Source of the DNA: Leifsonia sp. Leaf336
GTDB lineage: Bacteria > Actinomycetota > Actinomycetes > Actinomycetales > Microbacteriaceae
DNA length: 64,000 bases
Assembly: GCF_001423695.1 (NCBI RefSeq)
Contig: NZ_LMOZ01000001.1
Span: 1,312,443 to 1,376,442 of the forward strand
Direction: 5' to 3'
In this document: positions 8,630-17,301 of the stretch, one piece after another
Layout of the letters: the number at the start of each line of letters is the position of its first letter
How positions within the stretch are numbered: position 1 is the stretch's first letter
Program-made: the position numbers and the translations under genes
The notes under the pieces: model-generated
Told to the model about the DNA's origin: nothing
Seen by the model: the letters and a program-made list of their open reading frames with translations, nothing else
Database searches by the model: none

Positions 8630-9919
8630 TCAGTTCCGCTCGGCCAGCAGCGCTTCGGCCTCCGCGAGCAGGATCGCCGTGCACAGGCCGTCGAGGGCCT
8701 CCGACAGCTCCGCCAACGGCGGGAAGGTCGGCGCGATGCGGATGTTCGCGTCGCGCGGGTCTTCGCCGTACGGGAAGGTCGCGCCGGCCGGCGTGACCGC
8801 GATCCCGGCCTCCTTGGCCAGCTGGACCGCTCGCTTCGCGCAGCCGTCGAGCACGTCGAGGCTGACGAAGTAGCCGCCGAGCGGTGCGTTCCACGCGCCG
8901 GCTCCCCACGGCTGCAGACGAGCGCGGAACGCCTCGTCGACGGCGGCGAACTTGGGCGCGAGGATGGCGCGGTGCTTCTCCATGTGCGCCGCCAGCCCGT
9001 CGGCGTCGCGAAGCAGCTGCACGTGACGCAGCTGGTTCAGCTTGTCGGGACCGATGCTCTGCGCCGCCGAGTTGTGCTGGAACCAGGCGATGTTCGTCTC
9101 GGAGCCGCCGATGAAGGCGACACCGGACCCGGGGAACGTGACCTTGGACGTGGAGGCGAAGATCAGCGGACGGTCGGGGTTGCCCGCCTCGGCGGCCAGG
9201 GCCAGGACGTCGATCGGCTCCGGGCGCTCGTCCGTCAGGTGGTGCACGACGTACGCGTTGTCCCAGAACAGCCGGAAGTCGGGCGCCGCGGGCAGCGAGA
9301 CCAGCGCCCGCGCGACCTCTTCGCTGTAGACCGCACCTGTGGGGTTGGAGTACACCGGCACGCACCACATGCCCTTGATGCTGTCGTCGGTGGCGAGCAG
9401 CGTCTCGACCGTCTCGATGTCGGGGCCGTCGTCGTTCATCGGGACCGCGATCATGCGGATGCCGAAGCGCTCGCAGATGGTGAAGTGGCGGTCGTAGCCC
9501 GGCACCGGCGCGAGGAACGAGATCGGCTGGTGGCTCCAGGGGAGGTCGCCGCCGGGGACGCCGTGGAGGAGGGCCTGCGCGACGGTGTCGTGCATGATCG
9601 TGAGGCTGGCGTTGCCGAGCGCGAGGAGCTGCGCGGGAGGCACCCGCAGTGCGTCGGCGAAGATCGCGCGCAGCTCCGGCAGGCCGTTCGGGCCTCCGTA
9701 GTTGCGCAGGTCGGTGCCGGCGGCGTCGCGGAACGCTCCGTCGGGCAGGTGCAGCAGCTCGTTCGAGAGGTCGAGCTGCTCGGCCGACGGCTTGCCGCGC
9801 GTGATGTCGAGCGCGAGGCCGCGGGACTTGAGGTCGTCGTAGGCACGGGCGAACTCCGCGTGTGCGGCGCGCAGCGCTTCGGTGTCGAGGTCGGCGAGGG
9901 GAGCGGGAGCGGTGGTCAC
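8630..9919 (-). CDS. aspT: Class Ic-like aspartate aminotransferase (MocR-type fold)
   Basis: A PLP-dependent aminotransferase (429 aa) of the Aminotran_MocR family. The N-terminal segment LDITRGKPSAEQLDLSNELL closely resembles the aspartate aminotransferase AspT of Corynebacterium, and the PLP lysine is expected in FASTSKVTFPGSGVAF. It probably interconverts aspartate and oxaloacetate. The start is a GTG at 9919, six bases after TACGAT, with no ribosome-binding sequence, matching the leaderless pattern. Longer upstream reading is unsupported. The GNAT gene follows after one base, and a DUF1345 gene is divergent 61 bases away. The fold is certain; the exact amino acid substrate is inferred. 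Confidence 0.85.
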   Translation of the reverse strand: MTTAPAPLADLDTEALRAAHAEFARAYDDLKSRGLALDITRGKPSAEQLDLSNELLHLPDGAFRDAAGTDLRNYGGPNGLPELRAIFADALRVPPAQLLALGNASLTIMHDTVAQALLHGVPGGDLPWSHQPISFLAPVPGYDRHFTICERFGIRMIAVPMNDDGPDIETVETLLATDDSIKGMWCVPVYSNPTGAVYSEEVARALVSLPAAPDFRLFWDNAYVVHHLTDERPEPIDVLALAAEAGNPDRPLIFASTSKVTFPGSGVAFIGGSETNIAWFQHNSAAQSIGPDKLNQLRHVQLLRDADGLAAHMEKHRAILAPKFAAVDEAFRARLQPWGAGAWNAPLGGYFVSLDVLDGCAKRAVQLAKEAGIAVTPAGATFPYGEDPRDANIRIAPTFPPLAELSEALDGLCTAILLAEAEALLAERN

Positions 9920-9980
9920 AATCCGATCGTACCGGCGCGCTGAGCGGGATGCCCGGTCGCGCTGTGCGAACATCCGGAGT

Positions 9981-10625
9981 GTGACGAACGAAGTGAAGCG
10001 CGGGCGGGGGCACACGCGGCTGAAGATGTACATCGCCCTGGCCGTCGGCGTCGTCGTCGCGGTCGCGACGTCGTTCTTCGATGCCGTCCACCACGCGGTC
10101 ATCGCCGGCTGGGCGGCCGCGTGCCTGGTCTACATCCTGTGGATCTGGACGAGCGTGTGGCGCATGGACGCCTCCACCACCCGGAGCCACGCGACGCTGG
10201 AGGACCCGGGCCGCAGGACCGCCGACCTGGTGCTGATCATCGCCGCCCTGGCGAGCGTCGTGGCCGTCGTGTGGGTTCTCGTCGACGCACGGAACCTCAA
10301 GGGCGGCGCGCAGCTGGGAGTCGCCCTGCTCGCCGTGCTGAGCGTCGCGCTGTCCTGGCTGCTCGTCCACACGATCTACATGCTGCGGTACGCGCGCATC
10401 TACTACCGCAACGACGGCGGTGTGGACTTCAACCAGGACGATCCGCCGCAGTACAGCGACTTCGCGTACCTCTCCCTCACTCTCGGGATGACGTTCCAGG
10501 TGTCGGACACGAACATCTCCAGCTCCTACATCCGCCGGACGATCCTCCGTCACACACTGCTGTCTTACGTCTTCGGAACGGTGATCGTCGCGGCGACGGT
10601 GAACCTGGTGGCCGGCCTCACCTGA
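9981..10625 (+). CDS. DUF1345 integral membrane protein
   Basis: A membrane protein (214 aa if the GTG at 9981 is used) with about five hydrophobic segments. The region YLSLTLGMTFQVSDTNISSSYIRR near the C-terminus is the conserved block of the DUF1345 family, whose function is unknown. The start is uncertain: a more upstream in-frame start exists, but the sequence before the GTG looks non-coding and sits in the divergent promoter region of the aminotransferase. The 3' end overlaps the convergent folA by 8 bases (10618-10625). Confidence 0.8.
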   Translation: MTNEVKRGRGHTRLKMYIALAVGVVVAVATSFFDAVHHAVIAGWAAACLVYILWIWTSVWRMDASTTRSHATLEDPGRRTADLVLIIAALASVVAVVWVLVDARNLKGGAQLGVALLAVLSVALSWLLVHTIYMLRYARIYYRNDGGVDFNQDDPPQYSDFAYLSLTLGMTFQVSDTNISSSYIRRTILRHTLLSYVFGTVIVAATVNLVAGLT

Positions 10626-11097
10626 CGTAGCGGATGAAGCGGTAGCGCAGCCCGCCCGCGGACTCCTGCCAGGCGTCCGCCGTCGCGGTCCACTCCATGC
10701 CGAGCGCGGGCGCGACGGTGTCGCCCGCCACGTCGAGGTCGATCTCGGTGACCTCGACGCGGTCGGCGAGCGGGAGGGCCTGGCCGTAGAGCTCGGCGCC
10801 GCCGATCACCCAGGTGGTCGCGGCCGCGGACGACGCGAGTGCGTCCTCCAGCGCGTGGACGACTGTCGCCCCCGGCGCGGAGTAATCGGCCTGTCTCGTC
10901 ACCACGATGTTGTCGCGGCCGGGAAGCGGACGGAACCGCTCGGGGAGCGACTCCCAGGTGCGGCGTCCCATCACCACGGGGTCGCCTCCGGTCAGCTCGC
11001 GGAAGTGCTTCAGATCCTCCGGGAGGTGCCACGGCATCACGCCGCGGGCGCCGATGACCCGGTCGTGGGCCTCGGCCCAGATGAGCGCGAGGCTCAT
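10618..11097 (-). CDS. folA: Dihydrofolate reductase
   Basis: A standard chromosomal dihydrofolate reductase (159 aa). Recognisable elements are [24 protein letters not shown], which carries the catalytic acidic residue and active-site Trp, [25 protein letters not shown], and [13 protein letters not shown]. It regenerates tetrahydrofolate after thymidylate synthesis. Its ATG overlaps the thyA stop as ATGA (11094-11097), so thyA and folA form a coupled pair. Confidence 0.96.
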   Translation of the reverse strand: MSLALIWAEAHDRVIGARGVMPWHLPEDLKHFRELTGGDPVVMGRRTWESLPERFRPLPGRDNIVVTRQADYSAPGATVVHALEDALASSAAATTWVIGGAELYGQALPLADRVEVTEIDLDVAGDTVAPALGMEWTATADAWQESAGGLRYRFIRYVR

Positions 11098-11903
11098 ACG
11101 GCGACGGCCGCGCGGATCGCCGGGTGGTGCTGGTAGTCCTCGACGGAGAAGTCCTCGAACCGGTAGTCGAAGATGCTCTCCGGCGTGCGGGTGAAGCGCA
11201 GCGTCGGCGGGGGATACGGATCACGCGTGAGCTGCTCGGTCACCTGCTCGACGTGGTTGTCGTAGATGTGGCAGTCGCCGCCCGTCCAAACGAACTCGCC
11301 CGGCTCGAGTCCCACCTGCTGCGCGACCATCGCGGTGAGGAGGGCGTAGCTGGCGATGTTGAAGGGGACGCCGAGGAACATGTCGGCGCTGCGCTGGTAG
11401 AGCTGGCACGAGAGCCGGCCGTCGGCGACGTAGAACTGGAAGAACGCGTGGCAGGGCGCGAGGGCCATGTCCGGGATGTCGGCGACGTTCCACGCGGACA
11501 CGATGATCCGGCGGGAGTCGGGGTCGCGGCGCAGCGTGTCGATCACCTGCTGGATCTGGTCGATGTGCGTTCCGTCCGGAGCAGGCCACGACCTCCATTG
11601 CACGCCGTAAACGGGGCCGAGCTCGCCGCGCTCGTCGGCCCACTCGTCCCAGATCGTCACGCCGTTGTCACGCAGCCAGCCCACATTGCTCTCGCCGCGG
11701 AGGAACCACAGCAGCTCGTAGGCGATCGACTTGAAGTGGACGCGCTTGGTCGTGATCAGAGGGAAGCCCTCTGCGAGGTCGAACCGCAGCTGGCGGCCGA
11801 ACACGCTGCGCGTGCCTGTCCCGGTGCGGTCGGACTTGTGACTGCCGTTCGCGAGGACGTCGCGCAGCAGGTCTTCGTACGGAGTCGGGATCGGCGTGCT
11901 CAT
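11094..11903 (-). CDS. thyA: Thymidylate synthase
   Basis: ThyA (269 aa) methylates dUMP using methylenetetrahydrofolate. The catalytic Cys151 lies in [11 protein letters not shown], preceded by the phosphate-binding RRIIVSAWN and followed by [18 protein letters not shown]. The chosen ATG at 11903 is seven bases after TACCAT, the leaderless pattern; an extended reading to about 12005 would run past that hexamer and lacks support. It is coupled to folA. dut at 62.7 kb belongs to the same dTTP supply pathway. Confidence 0.96.
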   Translation of the reverse strand: MSTPIPTPYEDLLRDVLANGSHKSDRTGTGTRSVFGRQLRFDLAEGFPLITTKRVHFKSIAYELLWFLRGESNVGWLRDNGVTIWDEWADERGELGPVYGVQWRSWPAPDGTHIDQIQQVIDTLRRDPDSRRIIVSAWNVADIPDMALAPCHAFFQFYVADGRLSCQLYQRSADMFLGVPFNIASYALLTAMVAQQVGLEPGEFVWTGGDCHIYDNHVEQVTEQLTRDPYPPPTLRFTRTPESIFDYRFEDFSVEDYQHHPAIRAAVAV

Positions 11904-11976
11904 CGAGACGATGGTACTTCGCCCAGGGCGCGGATGACCCCTGACCCGCCAGACGTTCGCGTCGTAGGCTTCGGGC

Positions 11977-14358
11977 ATGGCCGATGGTGTGGAGGGGGAA
12001 GGCATCGCCGAGCCGGACCGCAGGATCCGTCACAGCGACGACGAGCTGGCCGACGCCCTCCAGGCCGAAGTCGATCGCGTCACCGCGGCCATCCCGATCA
12101 TCGCCGGGCCGACCGCGTCGCGGCCCGATGCCGCATCGCTCAGCGACGACGAGGTCACGGCGATCGTGGACGCCGACCTGCGGGTGCACGACACCACGGC
12201 GGCGATCGCCCACCTGCAGTCGGTGCTGCAGGCCCGGGCGGCGACGTCGGCCGTTCCGGTCGTGGGGGCGGAGGGGTCTGTAGCCCCGGCGCCAGAGGCC
12301 GAGCCCGAGACCGAGCCCGCGACCGAGCGACCCGCGGACGACGAGGACGAAGACGCCTGGGTCGGGCCGCCGACGCAGCTGATCAGCTTCGACGACCTCC
12401 CGGTGCGGAGGCGCGACACCGGACCGCAGCCGACGTACAGCGCCTGGGTCGGCGCGGCGGTGCCGCAGCCGCAGCGCGTGGCGCGAGCGCAGCCTCCGGC
12501 ACCGGCGGCCGGGGTCGCAGAGGAGGTCGCGGACGAGGTCGCGCCCCCGAAGTTCCCGACCGTCGCGATGGAGGCGCCGTCGGCTCCGCAGGAGAGCGAG
12601 CCCGATGGCGGCGGGCACGGCGAGGCCGCCACGTCGGCCGCGCGCATCGAGCCGCTCGGGTTCGTCCCGGAGGAGTTCGCTCCGCGCGACTCCCAGCCCG
12701 TGCCCCTCGTCTCGGACGTGCTGCCGTCCGCGCCGGCGGTCGTGCCGCTCGCCGCCCAGGAGCCGCTGGTCGCGCACGACCTCGGCGCGACGACCACGAG
12801 TCCCGACCACATCGACCGGGATGTCGCAGACGACGCCGACGACGTGCGGGCCGGCGCCCCCACGCCTGTGGCGACGCCGCGGCTGGCCGACGGCTCCGTT
12901 CTCTTCGGCGCCCCGCCGGCGCCGCCCCCGCCGTTCGTCCCGGAGACCGCCGATCTGGAGCCGACGCCGCTGGAGCAGCGGGCCGGGAGGGCGTCCCGGC
13001 TGTTCTGGCTGTGGTTCGCCGGCACGTCCTCCCTGATCAGCGTCGGGGTGGGCGCGACCCTCTTCTTGCTCGGGCTCAGCCTCCGGCAGCTGCTGGTCGC
13101 GACGCTCGTCGGTGTCGCGCTCTCGTTCCTCCCGCTGGGGCTGGGCACGCTGGCGGGCAAGTGGAGCGGGCAGCCGACGATGGTCGTCTCCCGCGCCACC
13201 TTCGGGCTGCTCGGCAACGCCGTGCCGACCGCGCTGGCCCTGGTCACCAAGGTGTTCTGGGGCGCAGTGCTGCTGTGGCTGGCGGGCTCGGCGGCGGGAT
13301 CGGTGGCGATCGCCGGCGGCTGGTCGCTGCTCGGTGTCGGACCGACTGCGTTCGCGCTCCTGCTCACGGTGGGGATCGCGGGCGCCGTCGCGTTCTACGG
13401 CTACGGGCTGCTCGCGCGGGTGCAGCTGGTGCTGACGATCGCCTCCGCGGTGCTGATCGTCGTGATGATCGCCGCCACCTGGCGGCACGTCGACCTCTCG
13501 CGGGCGCTCGCCGTGCCCGACGCCCTGTGGACCCACGTCGTCACCGGAGCCGTCCTCGTGTTCAGCTACGTCGGGCTGGCGTGGGCGATGAGCAGCGCGG
13601 AGGTCGCCCGCTATCAGCACCCGAAGTCCTCCGGCGCCGCCGGCATGCTCTGGGCGACCTTCGGAGCCGGGGTGCCGCCGTTCGTGCTCGTCTCCTACGG
13701 CGGTCTGCTCGCCGCCTCCGACCCGCCGCTGGCCGCCGCCCTCGCGCGCGACCCCGTCGCCGGGCTGACCCGGCTCGGCCTGCCGGTCTGGTACCCGGTG
13801 CCGCTGCTGCTCGCGGTCGGTCTCAGCCTGATCTCCGCTCTCGTGCTGACGATGTACTCGGGAGGCTTCACGCTCGACGCGCTGGGCGTCCGGATCGGGA
13901 GGCGGTGGAGCACCGTCGTCGTCGGCGGTGCGATCGCGCTCGCCGGGATCGCCCTGGCGCTCACGGTGCGCGACCTCGACGACGTGCTGCGCGGCCTCCC
14001 CACCACGCTGGCGGTTCCGGTGGCGGCGTGGGCCGGGCTGTTCACGGGCGAGATGATGCTGCGCACCCGTCGGTTCCATCAGGCGTCGCTGGTGAACCGC
14101 GGCGGCGTCTATCCGGACTGGCGGTGGACGAACCTGGCGATGCTCGTGGTGGCCAGTGCGGTGGGCCTCGGATTCGTGAGCTCGCCGCTGCCCTGGCTCG
14201 CGTGGGAGGGCTACCTCTTCCGGCTGCTGGGCGCCGACCCGAACGCGGGCATCGGCGCGAGCAACATCGGCGTCGTGATCGCGCTCGCTGTCGGCCTCCT
14301 CACCCCGATCGTCTCGGCCGTGCCCGCCGTCCGCCGCCAGGAGCGCGCGCAGGCATAG
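11977..14358 (+). CDS. NCS1-like permease with 340-residue soluble N-terminus
   Basis: A 793-residue protein in two parts. Residues 1 to about 340 are hydrophilic, rich in Ala, Pro, Glu and Asp, with no recognised fold apart from a short helical-looking section at the start. Residues 345-790 have about 12 transmembrane helices and resemble the purine-cytosine permease (NCS1) family: [21 protein letters not shown] at the start and [17 protein letters not shown] shortly after are typical of its first helices. Typical NCS1 permeases are 400-500 aa, so the N-terminal extension is unusual. The start ATG is six bases after TAGGCT (11965-11970), a leaderless arrangement. Substrate is not predictable; a nucleobase-type cation symporter is the best guess. 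Confidence 0.78.
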   Translation: MADGVEGEGIAEPDRRIRHSDDELADALQAEVDRVTAAIPIIAGPTASRPDAASLSDDEVTAIVDADLRVHDTTAAIAHLQSVLQARAATSAVPVVGAEGSVAPAPEAEPETEPATERPADDEDEDAWVGPPTQLISFDDLPVRRRDTGPQPTYSAWVGAAVPQPQRVARAQPPAPAAGVAEEVADEVAPPKFPTVAMEAPSAPQESEPDGGGHGEAATSAARIEPLGFVPEEFAPRDSQPVPLVSDVLPSAPAVVPLAAQEPLVAHDLGATTTSPDHIDRDVADDADDVRAGAPTPVATPRLADGSVLFGAPPAPPPPFVPETADLEPTPLEQRAGRASRLFWLWFAGTSSLISVGVGATLFLLGLSLRQLLVATLVGVALSFLPLGLGTLAGKWSGQPTMVVSRATFGLLGNAVPTALALVTKVFWGAVLLWLAGSAAGSVAIAGGWSLLGVGPTAFALLLTVGIAGAVAFYGYGLLARVQLVLTIASAVLIVVMIAATWRHVDLSRALAVPDALWTHVVTGAVLVFSYVGLAWAMSSAEVARYQHPKSSGAAGMLWATFGAGVPPFVLVSYGGLLAASDPPLAAALARDPVAGLTRLGLPVWYPVPLLLAVGLSLISALVLTMYSGGFTLDALGVRIGRRWSTVVVGGAIALAGIALALTVRDLDDVLRGLPTTLAVPVAAWAGLFTGEMMLRTRRFHQASLVNRGGVYPDWRWTNLAMLVVASAVGLGFVSSPLPWLAWEGYLFRLLGADPNAGIGASNIGVVIALAVGLLTPIVSAVPAVRRQERAQA

Positions 14359-14370
14359 CCGTGTCCGTGG

Positions 14371-14474
14371 CCAACGGAGGAGATCCGAGCTGTGGAGGTC
14401 GTGAAGGGCGGTCGACGGAGGAGATCCGTGGGTCGCGGGGCCGGATCTCCTCCTTTGCCTCTCCTCCTTTGCCG
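14371..14474. repeat. Intergenic GGAGGAGATC repeat array, locus 1
   Basis: Four copies of a box with the core GGAGGAGATCC lie between the permease and nif3: two forward (14371-14390, 14414-14428) and two reversed (14441-14459, 14460-14474). The second and third form a 12-bp inverted repeat (14417-14428 with 14442-14453) followed by TTTG, so the array may also terminate the permease transcript. The same box occurs five times at 56588-56813 and was not noticed elsewhere in the window. Confidence 0.75.
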
Positions 14475-14514
14475 CCGCAGCCGGGCCGGAGGCCGATCAC
14501 GTAGGCTCTACTGC

Positions 14515-15333
14515 GTGCCGCACACTCTCCGTTCCGTCTGCGAGGTCGTCGAATCGCTCTGGCCGATCGCCGGCGCGGAAGGGTGGGATGCGCCCGGCCT
14601 GGTCTCGGGCGATCCGGAGGCTCCGGTCGACCGCATCCTCCTCACGGTGGACGCCGTGGCCGCCACCGTCGACGAAGCCGTCGGCCTCGATGCCGACCTC
14701 GTCATCGCACACCATCCGCTTCTGCTGCGCGGTGTCACCTCCATCGCCGAGGACCGCTACAAGGGCGCCCTCCTGGCCACGCTGATCCGCGCCGACTGCG
14801 CCCTCATCGCAGCCCACACCAACGCCGACGTCGTCGCCGACGGCACCAGCGCCGTGCTGGCCGCGAAGCTCGGACTCGTCGACACCGCTCCGATCGAGCC
14901 GGCGCCCGACGGCATCACCGGCATCGGGCGCGTCGGCACGCTCCGCGAGCCGACGACGCTCGGAGCCCTCGCCCGGGTCGTCGCCGACCTGCTGCCGCCC
15001 ACCGCGGGCGGCGTGCGCGCGGCGGGCGACTATCACCAGCCGGTCTCGCGGGTCGCCGTGTGCGGCGGCGCGGGCGACTCGCTGCTCGCGACGGAGGCCG
15101 TCCGAGGCGCCGACGTCTACATCACTGCCGACCTCCGGCATCATCCCGCGTCGGAGGCGCGCGAGCAGGCGGTGCTCGGCGGCGGCCCCGCCCTGCTCGA
15201 TGTCTCGCACTGGGCGAGCGAGTGGCTGTGGCTCGACACGGCGGCGGAGGCGTTGCGCGGCGCTCTCCCCGGTGTGGAGGTCACGGTCAGCGAGCTGCGC
15301 ACCGACCCGTGGGACTTCGCCATCCTGCAATGA
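14515..15333 (+). CDS. Nif3-like dinuclear metal center protein
   Basis: A Nif3/YqfO family protein (272 aa). The metal-binding motifs HHPLLLRG (near residue 64) and AAHTNAD (near residue 101) are visible, as is the C-terminal SHWASEW segment. The family is often annotated as GTP cyclohydrolase I type 2, but its physiological role is unsettled. The GTG start is seven bases after TAGGCT (14502-14507), suggesting leaderless translation. The coiled-coil gene downstream commonly accompanies nif3 in actinobacteria and is likely in the same operon. Confidence 0.88.
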   Translation: MPHTLRSVCEVVESLWPIAGAEGWDAPGLVSGDPEAPVDRILLTVDAVAATVDEAVGLDADLVIAHHPLLLRGVTSIAEDRYKGALLATLIRADCALIAAHTNADVVADGTSAVLAAKLGLVDTAPIEPAPDGITGIGRVGTLREPTTLGALARVVADLLPPTAGGVRAAGDYHQPVSRVAVCGGAGDSLLATEAVRGADVYITADLRHHPASEAREQAVLGGGPALLDVSHWASEWLWLDTAAEALRGALPGVEVTVSELRTDPWDFAILQ

Positions 15334-15370
15334 GCCTCCATCAGCGACGATGAACACACCGAGCACCCGA

Positions 15371-15400
15371 GCGATGAACACGACAGCGATGAACACGACA
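15371..15400 (+). repeat. 15-bp tandem repeat before the coiled-coil gene
   Basis: The unit GCGATGAACACGACA occurs twice in perfect tandem, with a partial copy (CGATGAACAC) just upstream near 15348. It fills most of the 84-base gap between nif3 and the next gene. It may vary in copy number and so alter gene spacing. Confidence 0.65.
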
Positions 15401-15417
15401 GCAGAGAGCAGAGCACT

Positions 15418-16152
15418 GTGAAAGCCAGCCCCTCCGATCAGAACGAGCTCTTGAGGCTGCAAGCCGCCGACACGCGGCTCAGCCAGCTCGACCACGCCGT
15501 CAAGAACCTCCCGCAGGCCAAAGAGCTCGCCGCCCTTCAGCCGGAGGTCGACGCTCTCCGGGCGCGCTGGATCGCGGCGACCGGCGAGGTCGAGGACGCC
15601 CGGTCCGAGCTCAAGCGTGTCGAGTCGGACGTCGAGATCGTGGAGGCGCGCAAGCGCCGCGACACCGAGCGGGTGCAGCACACGTCGTCGATGAAGGATG
15701 TGCAGGCGCTCGAAGCCGAGCTCGCCTCCCTCGGCAAGCGGCAGAACGACCTCGAGGAGATCGAGCTCACCGTCATGGAGCGCGTCGAATCCCTCGAGGG
15801 CGCGCTGGCGGCCATCGAGGCCGAGCGCTCCGAGCTCGAGAGCCGGGTGCAGACGCTGGAGGCCGCGCGCGACGCCGAGGCCGGAACCGTCGGCGCCCAG
15901 CGCGACGCCCTCGCCCGCGACCGGGCCACCATCGCCGGAGCACTCCCGGACGACCTGGTCGCCCTGTACGAGCGCCAGCGCGCGCGCTACGGTCTGGGCG
16001 CCGCCCTCCTCGTGCGCGGGGTGTCGATGGGCTCGAACGTCAAGCTCACCGAGTCCGACCTCGCCGAGATCCGCCGTGCGGCCGACGACGACGTCGTGCT
16101 GTGCCCGGACAGCGGCGCCATCCTCATCCGCAACGAGGAATCGGGACTCTGA
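15418..16152 (+). CDS. Coiled-coil protein of the C4 zinc-ribbon family, ribbon degenerate
   Basis: A 244-residue protein. Residues 5-175 are a long heptad-rich coiled coil (many Leu, Glu, Arg), and the C-terminus aligns with the zinc-ribbon domain of the actinobacterial family that pairs with Nif3 (the Rv2229c type). The usual ribbon has two CxxC pairs. Here the first pair reads SMGS and the second CPDS, leaving one cysteine (LCPDSGAILI), so zinc binding by this site is unlikely. The flanking GAALL and GAILIR residues are conserved. Function is unknown; a scaffold role is a guess. The GTG start has a purine-rich AGAGAGCAGAG upstream. Confidence 0.85.
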   Translation: MKASPSDQNELLRLQAADTRLSQLDHAVKNLPQAKELAALQPEVDALRARWIAATGEVEDARSELKRVESDVEIVEARKRRDTERVQHTSSMKDVQALEAELASLGKRQNDLEEIELTVMERVESLEGALAAIEAERSELESRVQTLEAARDAEAGTVGAQRDALARDRATIAGALPDDLVALYERQRARYGLGAALLVRGVSMGSNVKLTESDLAEIRRAADDDVVLCPDSGAILIRNEESGL

Positions 16153-16193
16153 CCCGACTGTGATCGCCGGGCTGCCGGCCAGCTGCTCTGCGC

Positions 16194-16199
16194 TAGGGT
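16194..16199 (+). promoter_or_regulatory. -10 element of rnpB
   Basis: TAGGGT lies six bases before the predicted 5' end of the RNase P RNA at about 16206, the expected distance from a -10 element to the transcription start. No convincing -35 hexamer is seen. Confidence 0.65.
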
Positions 16200-16205
16200 G
16201 GAGGC

Positions 16206-16581
16206 CGGAACGGGACGGCCAGACGGTCGCGTCGGCCCGCGCGAGCGGGCTGCCGAGGAACGTCCGGGCTCCACAGAGCAGGGTGGTGGGTAACACCCAC
16301 CCGGGGTGACCCGCGAGAAAGTGCAACAGAGAGCAGACCGCCTCGCACGCGAGTGCGCGGTAAGGGTGAAACGGTGGTGTAAGAGACCACCAGCGGCCGG
16401 GGTGACTCGGCCGGCTGGGTAAACCTCGCCTGGAGCAAGGTCAGACAGGGGACCATGAGGTGGCTCGCCTCGTCCCCGGGTAGACCGCTAGAGGGCGGCG
16501 GCAACGTCGTCCCGAGAGAGATGGCCGTCCGCGGCGCGCGAGCGCCGTGACAGAACCCGGCGTATCGGCCGTCCCGTTCCG
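16206..16581 (+). ncRNA. rnpB: RNase P RNA, bacterial type A
   Basis: The catalytic RNA of RNase P, about 376 nt, matures tRNA 5' ends. The conserved 5' block GAGGAACGTCCGGGCTCC begins near 16255, and the 3' block ACAGAACCCGGCGTAT begins near 16550; they form the P4 pseudoknot region. The two ends pair perfectly as helix P1 (16206-16220 with 16567-16581), which fixes the boundaries. Actinobacterial hallmarks, including GGGTAACACCCA and GAGAGAGATG-like segments, are present. It stands alone between the coiled-coil gene and the convergent kdpE. Confidence 0.97.
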
Positions 16582-16596
16582 CTCACGAGCTTCCGC

Positions 16597-17301
16597 TCAC
16601 TCGGCCCCTGGCTCGGGGTCGGGGGAGAAGCGGTAGCCCATGCCTGCCTCCGTCAGCAGGTAGCGCGGGGCGGAGGGCACGGGCTCGAGCTTCTTGCGCA
16701 GCTGCGCCAGATAGAGCCGCAGGTAGCCGGTGTCGTTCGTGTACTGCGGACCCCAGACCTGCGTGAGCAGCGCCTGCCGGGTCACCAGCCGGCGCGGGTT
16801 GCGCAGCAGCACCTCCAGGATCGCCCACTCGGTGGGGGTGAGGCGCACGGGGCTCTCGCCGTCGGCCGTGCGTCTGAGCACCTGGTGCGCCGCGAGGTCG
16901 ACCGTGACGTCCCCGAACCGCACCGCGGGCTCGTCGGAGGAGCTCGACTGGCGGCGGGTCAGGGCGCGGATGCGCGCGAGCAGCTCGTCCGCCGCGAAGG
17001 GCTTCGTCACATAGTCGTCGGCGCCGGCATCGAGCGCGTCCACCTTGTCGGCGGAGCCCGTGCGACCGGAGACGACGAGGATCGGCACCGACGACCAGCC
17101 ACGCAGCCCTTCGATGACCTCGATGCCGTTCAGCTCCGGCATTCCCAGGTCGAGCATGACGAGGTCGGGATGGTGCTCGACCGCCTGCGACAGCGCCTCG
17201 GCGCCCGTCTGGGCGGTGATCACCTCGTAACCGCGCGCCCCGAGCAGGATGCGGAGCGCGCGGAGGATCTGCTGGTCGTCGTCGGCGATCAGGATCCTCA
17301 T
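16597..17301 (-). CDS. kdpE: KdpE-type response regulator
   Basis: An OmpR/PhoB-type response regulator (234 aa). The receiver domain has the acidic pocket ADDD (6-9) and phosphorylation site Asp51 in LVMLDLGMPE. The C-terminal winged helix includes LTPTEWAILEVLLRNPRRLVTRQALL and the recognition region near TNDTGYLRLYLAQLRKKLE. Its ATG overlaps the kdpD stop as ATGA, so it is coupled to its sensor. In most bacteria it activates the high-affinity K+ pump operon kdpFABC, which is not adjacent here. Confidence 0.93.
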   Translation of the reverse strand: MRILIADDDQQILRALRILLGARGYEVITAQTGAEALSQAVEHHPDLVMLDLGMPELNGIEVIEGLRGWSSVPILVVSGRTGSADKVDALDAGADDYVTKPFAADELLARIRALTRRQSSSSDEPAVRFGDVTVDLAAHQVLRRTADGESPVRLTPTEWAILEVLLRNPRRLVTRQALLTQVWGPQYTNDTGYLRLYLAQLRKKLEPVPSAPRYLLTEAGMGYRFSPDPEPGAE

